64,000 nt of DNA, taken from assembly GCA_963383645.1 (NCBI GenBank), contig OY726564.1, positions 112,642,040-112,706,039 on the forward strand. The letters are read 5' to 3'. The notes beneath the pieces are model-generated. The model made no database searches. It was not told the origin of the DNA and saw only the letters and a list, made by a program, of their open reading frames with translations. The DNA comes from Muscardinus avellanarius (taxonomy: Eukaryota; Chordata; Mammalia; Rodentia; Gliridae). Of this stretch, positions 1 to 10,200 are shown in pieces. The first letter of the stretch is position 1. The number at the start of each line of letters is the position of its first letter. Position numbers and translations under genes: made by a program.

Positions 1-640
1 AAAATTCAGAAGCATATTATAAAATAATATACCATGACAATAGGGGAATTTGTTTCTGGAAATGCAAAATAGTTTAATCCACTAATATTTATAGTGAAAA
101 AGATAATAATAATTGAATCAGCTGCATAATGAAATTCAGATTAGAAATTGATGAATTAGTTTTTTGTGTGATAAAAAGTTTGACAACTCAAATCTAGACT
201 CATCATCTTGGTGAGGCACTAATTATAATTAGAAACCAAATAATGATAAGCTTTATCAGCATTATATTTAAGATTATTCTGGAATTACTAGTTCATGTGA
301 TTAGGTAAGAAAAAGAAAAGATATAAAAGTCAAAACAGGAAAGGTAAAATTATATCATTTTCAGATAATAGATATGTCTACATTTTTAAAAATCTTAGAA
401 TGTAAGAGAAAATAACAAAAGAAATCAACATAGTGGCTGGATAAATAGTTCACAAAAATCAGTAGTTTCCAAAACAAGAATAAATGTAATATAATAAGGG
501 GGACTTCATCTATGATAAAAAAAGAAATAAGTACATAGAAACCAACTGAATAAACATTATCCAGGACCTACCTAAAGCTTTAAATTTCTCATAGGAGCAC
601 ATAAGAAGTCTTGAATCAAGGACAAATAAATATTTTGCAG
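1..640. other. AT-rich intergenic DNA, nothing recognised
   Basis: No coding region, SINE or L1 segment is recognisable. The stretch is strongly AT-rich with short A runs. It may contain a very old, eroded repeat, but nothing can be named. Confidence 0.5.
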
Positions 641-675
641 GAAAATGGATGGACGTGAAGAACATCATGATGAGT

Positions 676-772
676 GGGCTCAGCCAGGCTCAGAGGGTCA
701 AGCCAGGCTCAGAGGGTCAAGGCTCAGAGGGTCAAGCCAGGCTCAGAGGGTCAAGGCTCAGAGGGTCAAGGC
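676..772. repeat. Minisatellite, 17-20 bp unit
   Basis: About five head-to-tail copies of a unit containing GGCTCAGAGGGTCAAG alternate between a shorter form and a form with an extra CCA. The short open frames across it are a by-product of the repeat. The flanks on both sides are unassigned down to 1280. Confidence 0.85.
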
Positions 773-1284
773 CATGTTTTCTCTCATGTGTGGGAGGTCA
801 AGAGAAAAGAAAGAAAGAAAAGGGACCTCATGTCGGAAAAGTGAGAGAAAGCGGTGAGGAGCTGGAGGGGAACAGACCGCACACTCCCTGTGTCTACATC
901 ACTGCGAATCTTCCTATCATGTGCGATTGCACTGCACCAAGAAAGAATTATTCTAAAAGAGATTTTAAAAAGTCAATAAAGCCAGATTGGCACCTTGCCT
1001 CTTATATGAAAAGAAATTTCAGTGGAAGAAGAAAACAAAGTTAATTTGTCATGGGGATAGATGGGCCTTTCTAACAAAATCCAAAATCCAGACCCTAAAG
1101 AGAAAGACTAAAAAGCTAGACTACGTTAATGATTAATACTTTAAAAAATCAGACAAACAAATAGATAAGAAGCAAAAGTAGTTTGGAAGATGAATATTAG
1201 GTTTGGGTTAATTTATAACCAAAAATGAGGGAGAAGGGAAGTCAGGCAAACAAGTGGTGCCAACAGTGTTAAAAGGTAAACACA

Positions 1285-1480
1285 AGTCAGCGTGGTGGCG
1301 CACACCTATAATCCCAGTATTTGGGAGGCTGAGACAGGTGGATCAAAGGTTTGAGGCCAGCCTCAGCAACTTGGCAAGGCTCTCGCAACTTGGTGAAATG
1401 CTGTTTCCAAATTAAAAGTAGAATAGGGGCTGGGGGTGAAGTCCAGAAGTAGAACACCCATGCGTCCAAGCCCCAGTATC
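1285..1480 (+). mobile_element. B1-ID composite SINE
   Basis: The B1-like head (GTGGTGGCGCACACC, TAATCCCAGTATTTGGGAGGC) is followed by the AGCCTCAGCAACTTGG linker. A degenerate tRNA/ID-like tail ends in CCCCAGTATC. The usual poly(A) is replaced or followed by a (CA)n tract. Confidence 0.85.
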
Positions 1481-1486
1481 ACACTT

Positions 1487-1488
<2 letters not shown>

Positions 1489-1526
<38 letters not shown>
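1489..1526. repeat. (CA)n microsatellite
   Basis: An uninterrupted CA dinucleotide run of about 38 bp lies immediately downstream of a SINE tail. This is a common origin for such tracts. Confidence 0.95.
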
Positions 1527-1528
<2 letters not shown>

Positions 1529-1772
1529 TGGCAATGATTACTGTGAGGTCTGAGGGCAGGTCTGAGGACTGGCTAAGGATATAGCGCAGGAGACAAGTGG
1601 ACAACGTCGGTCTCAGCTGCGTCACTTCTTTTTCTGCTGTGAGGGCGCTCGCTACAAGTGCTCCTCCCTGGCCTAATAGTATGGCGGCCCCTTCTGTGAA
1701 TGATGCCCGCTATGGTGCACAGAGGCGGCTCTTCCTAGATAGGCATGGACTACTTAGGTGGACGATTAGACT

Positions 1773-2048
1773 TCACACCACAGGAATACAAACAGCAGTA
1801 GTGTCATCATCTGTGAGCGGCTCGGTGGCAGCTGGCTTCTCCAAGAACAGCTCACAGTCTAGGCTGATGATACCTGGGGCGAGAAGAGGTGGGGTGCTCA
1901 GCATGCTGCCAACGGCACCCCAGGGCTGTGGAACAGGCATATCTCCCGTGCTCTCCTGAGAAAGCCACGGCTGGTCCGGGCCACTTGGTGAGTGGTGCGT
2001 ACTCCACACAGATGTGGGCGGGCCAGTCCTGGAGCCAATCCCACACAA
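1773..2048 (-). other. Unassigned open frame in a relatively GC-rich island
   Basis: A 91-codon frame is open on the minus strand. Its C-terminal part (…DDDTTAVCIPVV) looks protein-like and ends in a hydrophobic PDZ-ligand-like tail. The surrounding 1.6-2.3 kb is richer in GC and CpG than its neighbours. I recognise no family. It could be a fragment of a processed gene copy, an LTR, or chance. Confidence 0.15.
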
Positions 2049-2865
2049 CGGGGGTTGGAAGATATATTATCTCTGGTGTTGAACGAGAGCCTAGTCATCA
2101 AATGAAAGTGTGAAGAGCGGGGAAATGATTTCTGTCCTCTGCACTCTTACGGTGTTTCAACAGAGAGTCAGACCAGGTTGATGAGAGGGGGTTCCCGAGG
2201 AGGCCTGGGAAGGGAGAAGCTGTGTCTGCAGGTTTGGCGTACACCGTGCTGAGGGTGCCTGCAGCTCTGGCTGAGGCGTGCCCCTGCGCGTGTGGAGTAT
2301 CTCTCCAGACTCCTGGGGCAGAGTGCCACGGTTATTTAGTTCCTTTAATCCCAAAGGAACAGAGAGGCACATGATCCCTCTACGTCACTCACACTTGCCC
2401 TTTTTCTTGGAATATGTGAGATCTGGACGTATTCTGTCCCAATTACCGTCATCTGGAATCCTAAGTGGTGGTTGTTCCCGTGCGACTAGAGCAAGTTAAA
2501 AAAAAAAAAAAATTACACTTGTTTGAGGGACCATCCCTGGTTTGAACAAACAGTGTTGCTACTCCCCAGTGAGTGATAGTTTTTTGGGATTTTCTGTCTG
2601 CGTAATTCTATTCTTTAACACCATTAGTAATCAGATGCAGAGTTACAGTTCAACTGAGGTTATGAGCCAAGAATAGCAGTCCTCCTCCTCTCTGCTACAC
2701 CTTCCCACCCCTTTTCTGGTATGGGGCAAGCCCATTTTCTAGCTCTTTCTTGTCATCTGTAACAATTAATTCCCACCAGTTGAAAGCCAGAAGAGAAACC
2801 ACGTAGAAAAGTCACGAAGATCTGCTGAATCACAACAGACATCTTTTTCTAATATCTAAGGGAAC

Positions 2866-3334
2866 CTGGGTATGGTAGTACATGCCTGTAATCCCAGTAC
2901 CTGGGAGGCTGTAACAGGAGGATCAAAAGTTCAAGGCCAGCCTTAACAGTTAGTGAGACATTGTTTTAAAATAAAATAAATAAGCCGGGTGTGGTGGTAC
3001 TTGTAATCCCAGCATTTGGGAGGCTGAGACAGGAGGATCGTGATTCATGGACAGCCTCAGCTACTTAGTGAGGCCCTCCGCAACTTAGTGAGACCCTGTT
3101 TTAAAATAAAGAATAAAAAACAGAGCAGGAGGTGTAGCCCGGAGGTCAAATGCCCCTGGGTTCCATCCCCAGATCTGCAAAAAAACATAAATAAATAAAA
3201 ATAAAATAATAATAATAAAATAAACAAATAAATAAGACTGGGAGTATAGTTCCTGGGTTCAATACCCAGTATATTAAAAAAAATAAGATATAGCTCAGTG
3301 GTAGAATACCCTTGGATTCAATCCCAAGTACCAT
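2866..3334 (+). mobile_element. Nested B1-ID SINEs with two extra ID-like tails
   Basis: An outer SINE head (2866-2983) is interrupted at its A-rich centre by a complete second SINE (2984 to about 3175, poly(A)/AAAT tail to 3235). Downstream are two ID-like tails in tandem. One is at 3236-3281 (GGGTTCAATACCCAGT) and the other at 3287-3334 (TAGCTCAGTGGTAGAATACCC). One belongs to the outer SINE. The second implies a duplication or a third insertion. Confidence 0.8.
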
Positions 3335-3339
3335 ACAAA

Positions 3340-4037
3340 ATAAATAAAATAATATGTAAAGAAATGTGATTACAGAAAATATTACACACTTGAGTGCCAT
3401 GAGAAACCTTGTGAAATTCATGAGTGCTTTTGTCTCTCAGGGATGAAATTAGAGTCAACTACCTGAAGGCCTGAGGCGCAAGCCCATGGCCTGGTTCTTT
3501 GTCTTTCCATCAAAGGTGCAGCCGGTTCCTTCGGGGATTTTCCACTATGAAAGCCAAGGAAGCAGAGTGGAGCGGGTTCTTGGCAAGCTCTCCAGCCCCC
3601 ACCTGAGAGCAGGCCGTGCAGCAGATGCGCAAAGGAAGCGAGGCTCCAGAGAACTGATTATTAGGCCTTTCAGACAGCAAAGGAAATTCTGAGACAAATA
3701 AACCGTGGCCTCTGTAGGGCCTCAGCCATCCTACTGTGGAAGTCATGGTGGCCCATGACTGTGCAGTGCTGGGTGCAGGTGCTGGGTGAGCACAGGCAGA
3801 AGGCACTCAGCATGTTCAGTGGGCTTGGGTGGGGAGAAGCCAGCCTGCGGTCAGAGCCTTGAGGACCCAAGGGCGCACGTGTACAAGGGATCTTGCATCC
3901 CCCAGTGGCCAGTTCACGGAGATAGTGGTGCCGTCCTACAGGATGTCCTAACAGTCTTCTCATTGCTGAATTTGCTGCCCGCCTCCCTCATTATCCACCT
4001 ATCTGAATACGCCATCTTATTTAAACGATTATCAAAA
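3340..4037. other. Unassigned DNA
   Basis: No repeat family or gene is recognised. Short overlapping frames occur on both strands around 3490-3960, but none shows motifs, a splice context or a convincing start. Confidence 0.4.
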
Positions 4038-4050
4038 ACAATCCCTTGCA

Positions 4051-4191
4051 GCCTGGCGTGGTGGTGCACACTTGTAATCCCCGCGCTTGGGAGGTGGAGA
4101 CAGGAGGATCGCGCTGGCTTAAGAGACCCTGTTGGAGGTACTGGGTTCCTGGAAACCCTTCTACCACCAACAAAACAAAACAAAAAAACCC
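4051..4191 (+). mobile_element. B1-ID SINE, short-linker subfamily, perfect TSD
   Basis: The head (CTGGCGTGGTGGTGCACAC) leads into the short linker GCTGGCTTAAGAGACCCTG and an abbreviated tail. The direct repeat ACAATCCCTTGCA occurs at 4038-4050 and 4192-4204 (13/13), which marks the insertion precisely. Confidence 0.9.
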
Positions 4192-4204
4192 ACAATCCCT
4201 TGCA

Positions 4205-4826
4205 AAAATGTCATGAAAACAGTTACCTCTGCATAATTTCAGAACCTCCTTCACTTCTAGTTTATGTGTCTTAATCTATGTAGGTTTATAATATGCAATC
4301 TTATTCCATGGTGACTGAGACTGTCTGAGCTAAGATGAGTATGATTAAGGCTTTAGGCTCCTCTGTTTTCCTCCAGCCCCACCCAGTTCCCACACTTTTT
4401 CTAATTAGCCGCTGTTCTAGAAAGATCCTTTCTACCTCTGACACTTGACATTTTCCTGCAAGATCCCTCAAGCTCTCTACTTGTGTTAGGAGAGAAAATA
4501 AATGAACAAGGTACAGAGACAGAATACATTCTCCCCCAAAAGAATCTATACTTTTCTAAACATAAATCTATGCTTTTCACCACAAATATGCATTGGATGT
4601 CTTCTATAGACACAGCACACTCTGCTGAGCCCCTGGAACAATTTACAGTTAGCAAATCAGACAGCAATACAGTTTCAGAACTAATCACATGAACAGAAAT
4701 ATGTCAGTAGCCTGTGTGGGAAGTGCCTTAAACAATGCTGGCAAAGAACTCGACATGTATGGAACAAGATACTGGATCCAGGCTGAGGCGTGGCAGACTG
4801 CAAGAGTGTGGAAGCCAGGCCTAAGA
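4205..4826. other. Unassigned DNA
   Basis: Nothing recognisable. Frames of about 95 codons (minus) and 69 codons (plus) overlap around 4400-4690 and are probably fortuitous. Confidence 0.4.
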
Positions 4827-4837
4827 TGTCAGAAGAA

Positions 4838-4963
4838 AGTGAGCATGGGGGTGCACGCTTGTTCTACCAAGTACTTGGAAGGCTGAGGCAGGAGGATTGC
4901 TTGAAGGCCAGGAGTTCAAAACCAAACTGGGTAACATAGCAAGATCTTGGCTCAGAAAAAAAG
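4838..4963 (+). mobile_element. Monomeric 7SL-derived SINE without an ID tail
   Basis: The sequence runs from a degenerate head through GGAAGGCTGAGGCAGGAGG and CCAGGAGTTCAAAACC, then directly to an A-rich end, like a B1 or Alu monomer. The direct repeat TGTCAGAAGAA flanks it (4827-4837 and 4964-4974). Confidence 0.8.
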
Positions 4964-5022
4964 TGTCAGAAGAATTCATTGGACAATGCTGGTCAAAGAC
5001 AGCATTTTACAAGTGACACCAT

Positions 5023-5205
5023 GCAGGAGTGCAGTGGCATGCTCCAGTAATCCCAGAACCTAGAAGGCTGAGATGGACAAGGGAGGGTCACAGGCTTGAC
5101 ACCAGCCCATAGCAATCCAGGGAGAGCTGTTTCAAAATCAGAGCTAAAAAGGGGTATAGCTCAGGGGCTGAGTGATCCTGGATGCAATCCCCAATACAGG
5201 GGTGG
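5023..5205 (+). mobile_element. Diverged B1-ID SINE
   Basis: The head retains AGTAATCCCAG and AAGGCTGAGATGG. The tail retains GGGGTATAGCTCAGGGGCTGA and CAATCCCCAATAC. It is clearly older than the SINEs that keep perfect duplications. Confidence 0.75.
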
Positions 5206-5340
5206 GGGAGAAATGAGAATATTTAATATACAATATATAACATATGAGGAGCACTAGGCAAGATGAAAACATCTTTAAACTTTTAAAAGATGACTGATTT
5301 TTTTCATTACTTTTGGTACTCTTTAAGAATTAACTCCTTT

Positions 5341-6192
5341 ACTTCCAGGAAGATGGCGACCGAATAAAGCGACGTTTACGAATCCCGCTAACAATCGATC
5401 TTTATTACTACAAAACCAGCACTTTTCATAGCCAGAAAACACCACCAGCAGAGAAATAAAAACTGAGAATACAAGGGACAGAGAAAAGGAAGGTTAGAAG
5501 AACGGCCAGACACCAGAGTGGAAACCAGCCCGCATTCCAGTGGCGGTGGAGCCGCGCCGCTGGCACCATCTTTCCTTGCAGCGCCAGGCTCCAGAGAGGA
5601 GGGGGGACTCAGAACGGAGCTCAGAACCGGAGAGGAGATACGCCGGCCTCATGGCCTGGATGTGGCAGCAGCGCCATACTACCGTTGGCAGCGAAGAATT
5701 TACCGGACAGCTCCAGACCAGTGCACTCAACCAGCCACCAGGCTCCAGAGAGGAGTGGCGGATAGGGAGCTGAGGTGAGCAGCTGCAGAACAGGCAGGTG
5801 TAATTCAGCAGTTTTCTTAGCGCAGGGAGTGTCTAAAGCTCCCAGGGGCCGGGCTCAGCATGCCCTCTAGGGACTCAGAGTGGAGCTCAAAACCAGAAAA
5901 GAAATATGCCAGCCTCACAGCCAGGGTGTGGCAGTGGTGCCATGTTGCCTTCTGTGATGGCAGCAAGTTCACCAAGTCCGCGACAGCGCACTCAACAACC
6001 ATTGGCATTGGCTACTGTTTATTGTCATTTTGTGAAGCAGAGAAACAAAATTTTGGTGTTCAGGGTTCTTGACTTCTGACCCCTGCTACTCCATCATCAC
6101 CCAACCCTCACCACTCGAAAAAGTACTGTTCACCTGTTAACTCTTCTAAATCCATTCTACTAAGACTGGACTATGCACAATACCCACAATCA
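5341..6192 (+). promoter_or_regulatory. L1-A 5' UTR / presumed internal promoter
   Basis: GC-rich leader of L1-A opening with AAGATGGCGACCG. L1 5' UTRs carry an internal RNA polymerase II promoter, and the GATGGCG core resembles a YY1-type site (CCAT on the complement). It shares the first 100 bp or so and scattered later blocks with the leader of L1-B. The leader holds related blocks around 5590-5680 and 5860-5960 (CTCAGA(A/G)(C/T)GGAGCTCA…GCCGGCCTC/GCCAGCCTC), suggesting an internal degenerate duplication. Promoter function is inferred from family knowledge. Confidence 0.7.
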
Positions 6193-7170
6193 ATGGGAAG
6201 ACAACAGAAGAAAAGGCCTGAGAATGTTGAAAATATGAGAACCAGGAATAGTGGAGAAATGACAGAAGTCACGAATACTGACCTACAAGAAATGCAAGAA
6301 GGAGAGTTCCGAATCTTGATTTACAATATGATGAAAGGATTTAAAACAAGTCTAGAGGAGATGAAAGATGAGGTAGAAATGCTAAGAAAGAATCAGAAAG
6401 AGGTCTGGAATGAAATGAAAGAGTCAATAAGTGAAATGAAGACAGCAATAGAAGGAAATTCTGGAAGATTAGATGAAATGAAAAACAGAATATCACTGTT
6501 AGAAGACAGTACATCCAAAACCGAAAACACGGTCAGTGACATACAGAAATCTTTACAGCAACAAAACCTAAACATCCAGCAAATATGGGATAATATGAAG
6601 CGTCCTAACTTATGGATAATAGGCATTGAAGAAGGGATAGAGGTACAGACCAAGGGCATCCGTAATCTCTTCAAAGAAATAATTTCAGAGAATTTTCCAA
6701 ACATGGAAAGAGACTTGGATCTTCATGTCCAGGAGGCATACAGAACACCATTGAGACAGGACCAAAGAAGAACCTCCCCACGCCACATAATAGCCAAAAT
6801 GACCAACATAGAGGCCAAGGAAGGAATCTTAAAAGCAGTGAGAACAAAAGGACGGGTGACATATAGAGGCAAAACAATAAGAATCACCCCAGACTATACA
6901 ACCCAGGTCAGGAATGCTAGGAGAGACTGGTACGATGTGATTCAGACCCTGGAAGAAAATAACTTCCAACCAGAACTACTCTATCCAGCAAAACTACTAT
7001 TCAAAATCAATGGGGAAACAAAAGTATTTCAGGATAAACAGAATCTTAAAAAATTCATGAATTCAAAGCCAACACTAGAGGAAATTCTTAAAGAAATAAA
7101 CCATAAAGAAGAAAAAAGAAGCAAACTTCAGAACCAAAGAAGAGAGGAAGTTCATAAGCGGGCCATTTAA
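6193..7170 (+). CDS. LINE-1 ORF1 protein (RNA-binding chaperone), intact frame
   Basis: The 325-codon open frame starts MGRQQKKRPE. L1 ORF1p is a trimeric nucleic-acid-binding protein that packages L1 RNA in cytoplasmic particles and aids target-primed reverse transcription. Residues about 45-135 are a heptad-rich coiled coil (…LEEMKDEVEMLRKNQ…). Residues 138-225 form the RRM-like domain (IIGIEEG at 142-148; SPRHIIAKMTN at 195-205). Residues 226-300 are the C-terminal domain (GKTIRITPDY; NNFQPELLYPAK; KPTLEEILKE). The length is near the 300-370 residues usual for mammalian ORF1p, and no stop or frameshift is present. It lies 45 bp upstream of the ORF2 start. Function is inferred from family; expression cannot be judged. 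Confidence 0.93.
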   Translation: MGRQQKKRPENVENMRTRNSGEMTEVTNTDLQEMQEGEFRILIYNMMKGFKTSLEEMKDEVEMLRKNQKEVWNEMKESISEMKTAIEGNSGRLDEMKNRISLLEDSTSKTENTVSDIQKSLQQQNLNIQQIWDNMKRPNLWIIGIEEGIEVQTKGIRNLFKEIISENFPNMERDLDLHVQEAYRTPLRQDQRRTSPRHIIAKMTNIEAKEGILKAVRTKGRVTYRGKTIRITPDYTTQVRNARRDWYDVIQTLEENNFQPELLYPAKLLFKINGETKVFQDKQNLKKFMNSKPTLEEILKEINHKEEKRSKLQNQRREEVHKRAI

Positions 7171-7215
7171 GTAAAGAAGAAAGACCAAACCACCCAATAG
7201 TAGACAGAACACAAA

Positions 7216-10200
7216 ATGGCAGAAAACAAAAAATCATATTTCAATAATATCTCTTAACGTCAAAGGATGTAACTCACCAACCAAAAGACATAGACTGGCA
7301 ATGTGGATTAGGAAACATAATCCAAATATATGCTGTCTACAAGAAACCCATCTTATAGCCAAAGACATTCACAAACTGAAAGTGAAAGGATGGAAAAAAG
7401 ATATACCATGCTATTGGAGACCAAAAAAGAGCATGGGTAGCAACCCTGATATCCAAAAAACAGACTTTAAACTAAAACACATCAGAAGAGACAAATTAGG
7501 GCACTTCCTTTTATTAAAAGGAACAATACACCAAGAAGATATAATGATAGTATATATTTATGCCCCAAATGTGGATGCAACCACATTTATAAAACAAACC
7601 CTTCTGGACATCAGATCCCAAATAGACCCAAATACAATAATTCTGGGAGACTTTAATACGACTCTCACACCACTGGATTGATCTTCAAAGCAAAAGATGA
7701 GTAAAGACTTCTTAGAACTAAAGAAAACCATAAACCAAATGGACCTAATAGACATTTACAGAATATTGCAGCCAGGAACTATAGAATACACATTCTTCTC
7801 AGCAGCCCATGGAACTTTCTCTAAAATAGACCACATCCTGGGGCACAAAGAAAGGGCTTCCAAATTCAAAAAATGTAATATAATTCCTTGCATCTTTTCA
7901 GATCATAATGAAATGAAAGTAGAAATCAACAACAGGACACTCAAAAGAAATTACTCAAACACATGGAGATTGAATGATACACTATTGAATAACGAATGGG
8001 TAAGAGCAGAAATTAGGGAAGAAATAAAGAAATTTATGGAAACAAATGAAAACAGAGACACAACCTACCAAAATCTATGGAACACTATGAAGGCAGTATT
8101 AAGAGGAAAGTTTATTGCATTGAGTGCCCATATAAGAAGGACAGAGAATCACCAAGTAAAGAACCTAATGACACAACTCAAGGACCTAGAAAGACTGCAA
8201 CAGTCTATTCCCAAAGCAGCAGAAGGCAAGAAATTATTAAAATTAGAGCAGGAATAAATGAAATAGAGAACAAAAAAACAATTCAAAGAATCAATAAAAC
8301 AAAAAGCTGGTTCTTTGAAATGATTAATAGAATTGATAAACCCCTGGCCAACCTAACCAAAAGAAAAAGAGAATCCACTCAAATGATCAAAATTAGAAAT
8401 GAAAAAGGAGATATCACCACAGAGAGTGAAGAAATTCAAAAGATTATCAGAAACTACTTTAAAAATTTATACTCCAATAGACTTGAAAACCTGGAAGAAA
8501 TCGATAGATTTCTAAGCACAGTTAACCTTCCTACACTCAACCAAGAGGACATAGCAAGCCTAAACCAACCAATAACAACCAAAGAAATAGAAATGGCAAT
8601 AAAAATTCTTGTACCAAAGAAAAGCCCAGGCCCAGATGGGTTTCCAGCTGAATTTTACAAAACCTTCTGTGAACAACTAATACCAATACTTCAGAACTTG
8701 TTCCAGGAAATTGAAAGAGATGGAACTCTCCCAAATTCCTTCTATGAGGCCAGTATCACATTAATCCCCAAACCAAATAAAGACACCTCAAGAAAGGAAA
8801 ACTACAGACCAATATTCTTAATGAACATAGATGCAAAAATTCTAAGCAAAATACTAGCCATACACATTCAAAACTATATCAAGAGAATAATACATCATGA
8901 CCAAGTTGGTTTCATCCCAGAAAAACAAGGCTGGTTCAACATATGCAAATCAATACATGTTATCCACCACATAAATAGAACCAAGAACAAAAACCACATC
9001 ATCATAGCAATAGATGCTGAAAAAGCATTTGACAAAATCCAACACCCATTTATGTTAAAAACACTGCAGAAAATTGGGATAGAAGAAACATACTTCAACA
9101 TCATTAAGGCAATATACTGTAAACCCAAAGCCAACATCATATTGAATGGGGAAAAACTGCAAGAATTTCCTCTAAAATCAGGAACAAGACATGTATGCCC
9201 ACTACCACCACTCCTTTTCAATATAGTCCTTGAGACTCTTGCCGCAGCAATAAGACAAGAGAAGGAAATCAAAGGAATCCACATAGGAAGAGAGGAATTA
9301 AAATTATCCTTATTCACAGATGACATGATCCTTTATCTGGAAGACCCAAAGAACTCAACCAAAAGACTTCTGGAGCTCTGATTGACAAATTCAGCAAAGT
9401 CACAGGATACAAAATCAACCTAAAGAAATCAGTGGCTTGTCTTTACGCCAACAATGAATCCACAATGAAAGAAACAAAGAAAACAATTACATTCACTATA
9501 ACCTCAAAACCAATAAATTACCTAGGAATAAACCTAAGATTTAAAATACCTCTACAACAAGAACTATAAAACATTAAAGAAATAAATTGAAGAAGACCTT
9601 GGAAGATGGAAAGATCTCCCATGCTCATGGATAGGCAGAATAAATATATCAAAATGGCATTCTGCCAAAAGTGATCTATATTTTCAATGCAATTCCCATT
9701 AAAATACCAGCAACATTCTTCAGAGACCTAGAAAAATCAATCATGAACTTTATATGGAGAAATAAAAGACCCAGAATAGCCAAAGCAATTCTCAGCAATA
9801 AGAAACATGCAGGAGGCATCACAATCCCAGACTTCAAATTATACTATAGAGCGATAGTAGTAAAAACAGCATGGCACTGGCACAATAACAGACATACTGA
9901 CCAGTGGATTAGAATAGAAGATACAGAAACAAACCCACACATCTTTAGTCAATTAATCTTTGACAAAGGGGCCAAACTCATACGCTGGAGAAAAGACAGC
10001 CTTTTCAACAAATGGTGCTGGGAGAATATCCGTTTGTAGAAAGATGGAACTAAACCCCTATATCTCACCATGCACAGGAATCAACTCAATATGGATCAAA
10101 GATTTAGAAATTAGACCTGAGACTGTGAAGTTAATAGAGGAGAGCATAGGCTCAACACTACAATATATTGGCACAGGCAGTAACTTTCTCATCAAAACCT

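Noticed and set aside
676..772. CRISPR-like array
   Set aside because: Contiguous tandem units without unique spacers, in a mammalian genome.
3236..3334. tRNA gene
   Set aside because: The tRNA-like box A and box B sequences are ID-type SINE tails with poly(A) ends, and the cloverleaf is not maintained.
3914..4254. Minus-strand frames over SINEs (also at 10375-10676, 23811-24044, 32637-32978, 54976-55218) with a recurrent …GFEPAQSSCLCLPSAGITSV… peptide
   Set aside because: These are antisense translations of the B1-ID SINE, the rodent counterpart of antisense-Alu peptides, not genes.
5341..5360. AAGATGGCG start as a host-gene promoter or Kozak/ATG
   Set aside because: It is the conserved tip of the L1 5' UTR, also present at 29916 and near 53400.
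8077..9381. 434-codon open frame as a possible independent gene
   Set aside because: From about codon 47 on it is the RT part of L1 ORF2 after a one-base deletion near 8217. The upstream codons are out-of-frame L1 sequence.
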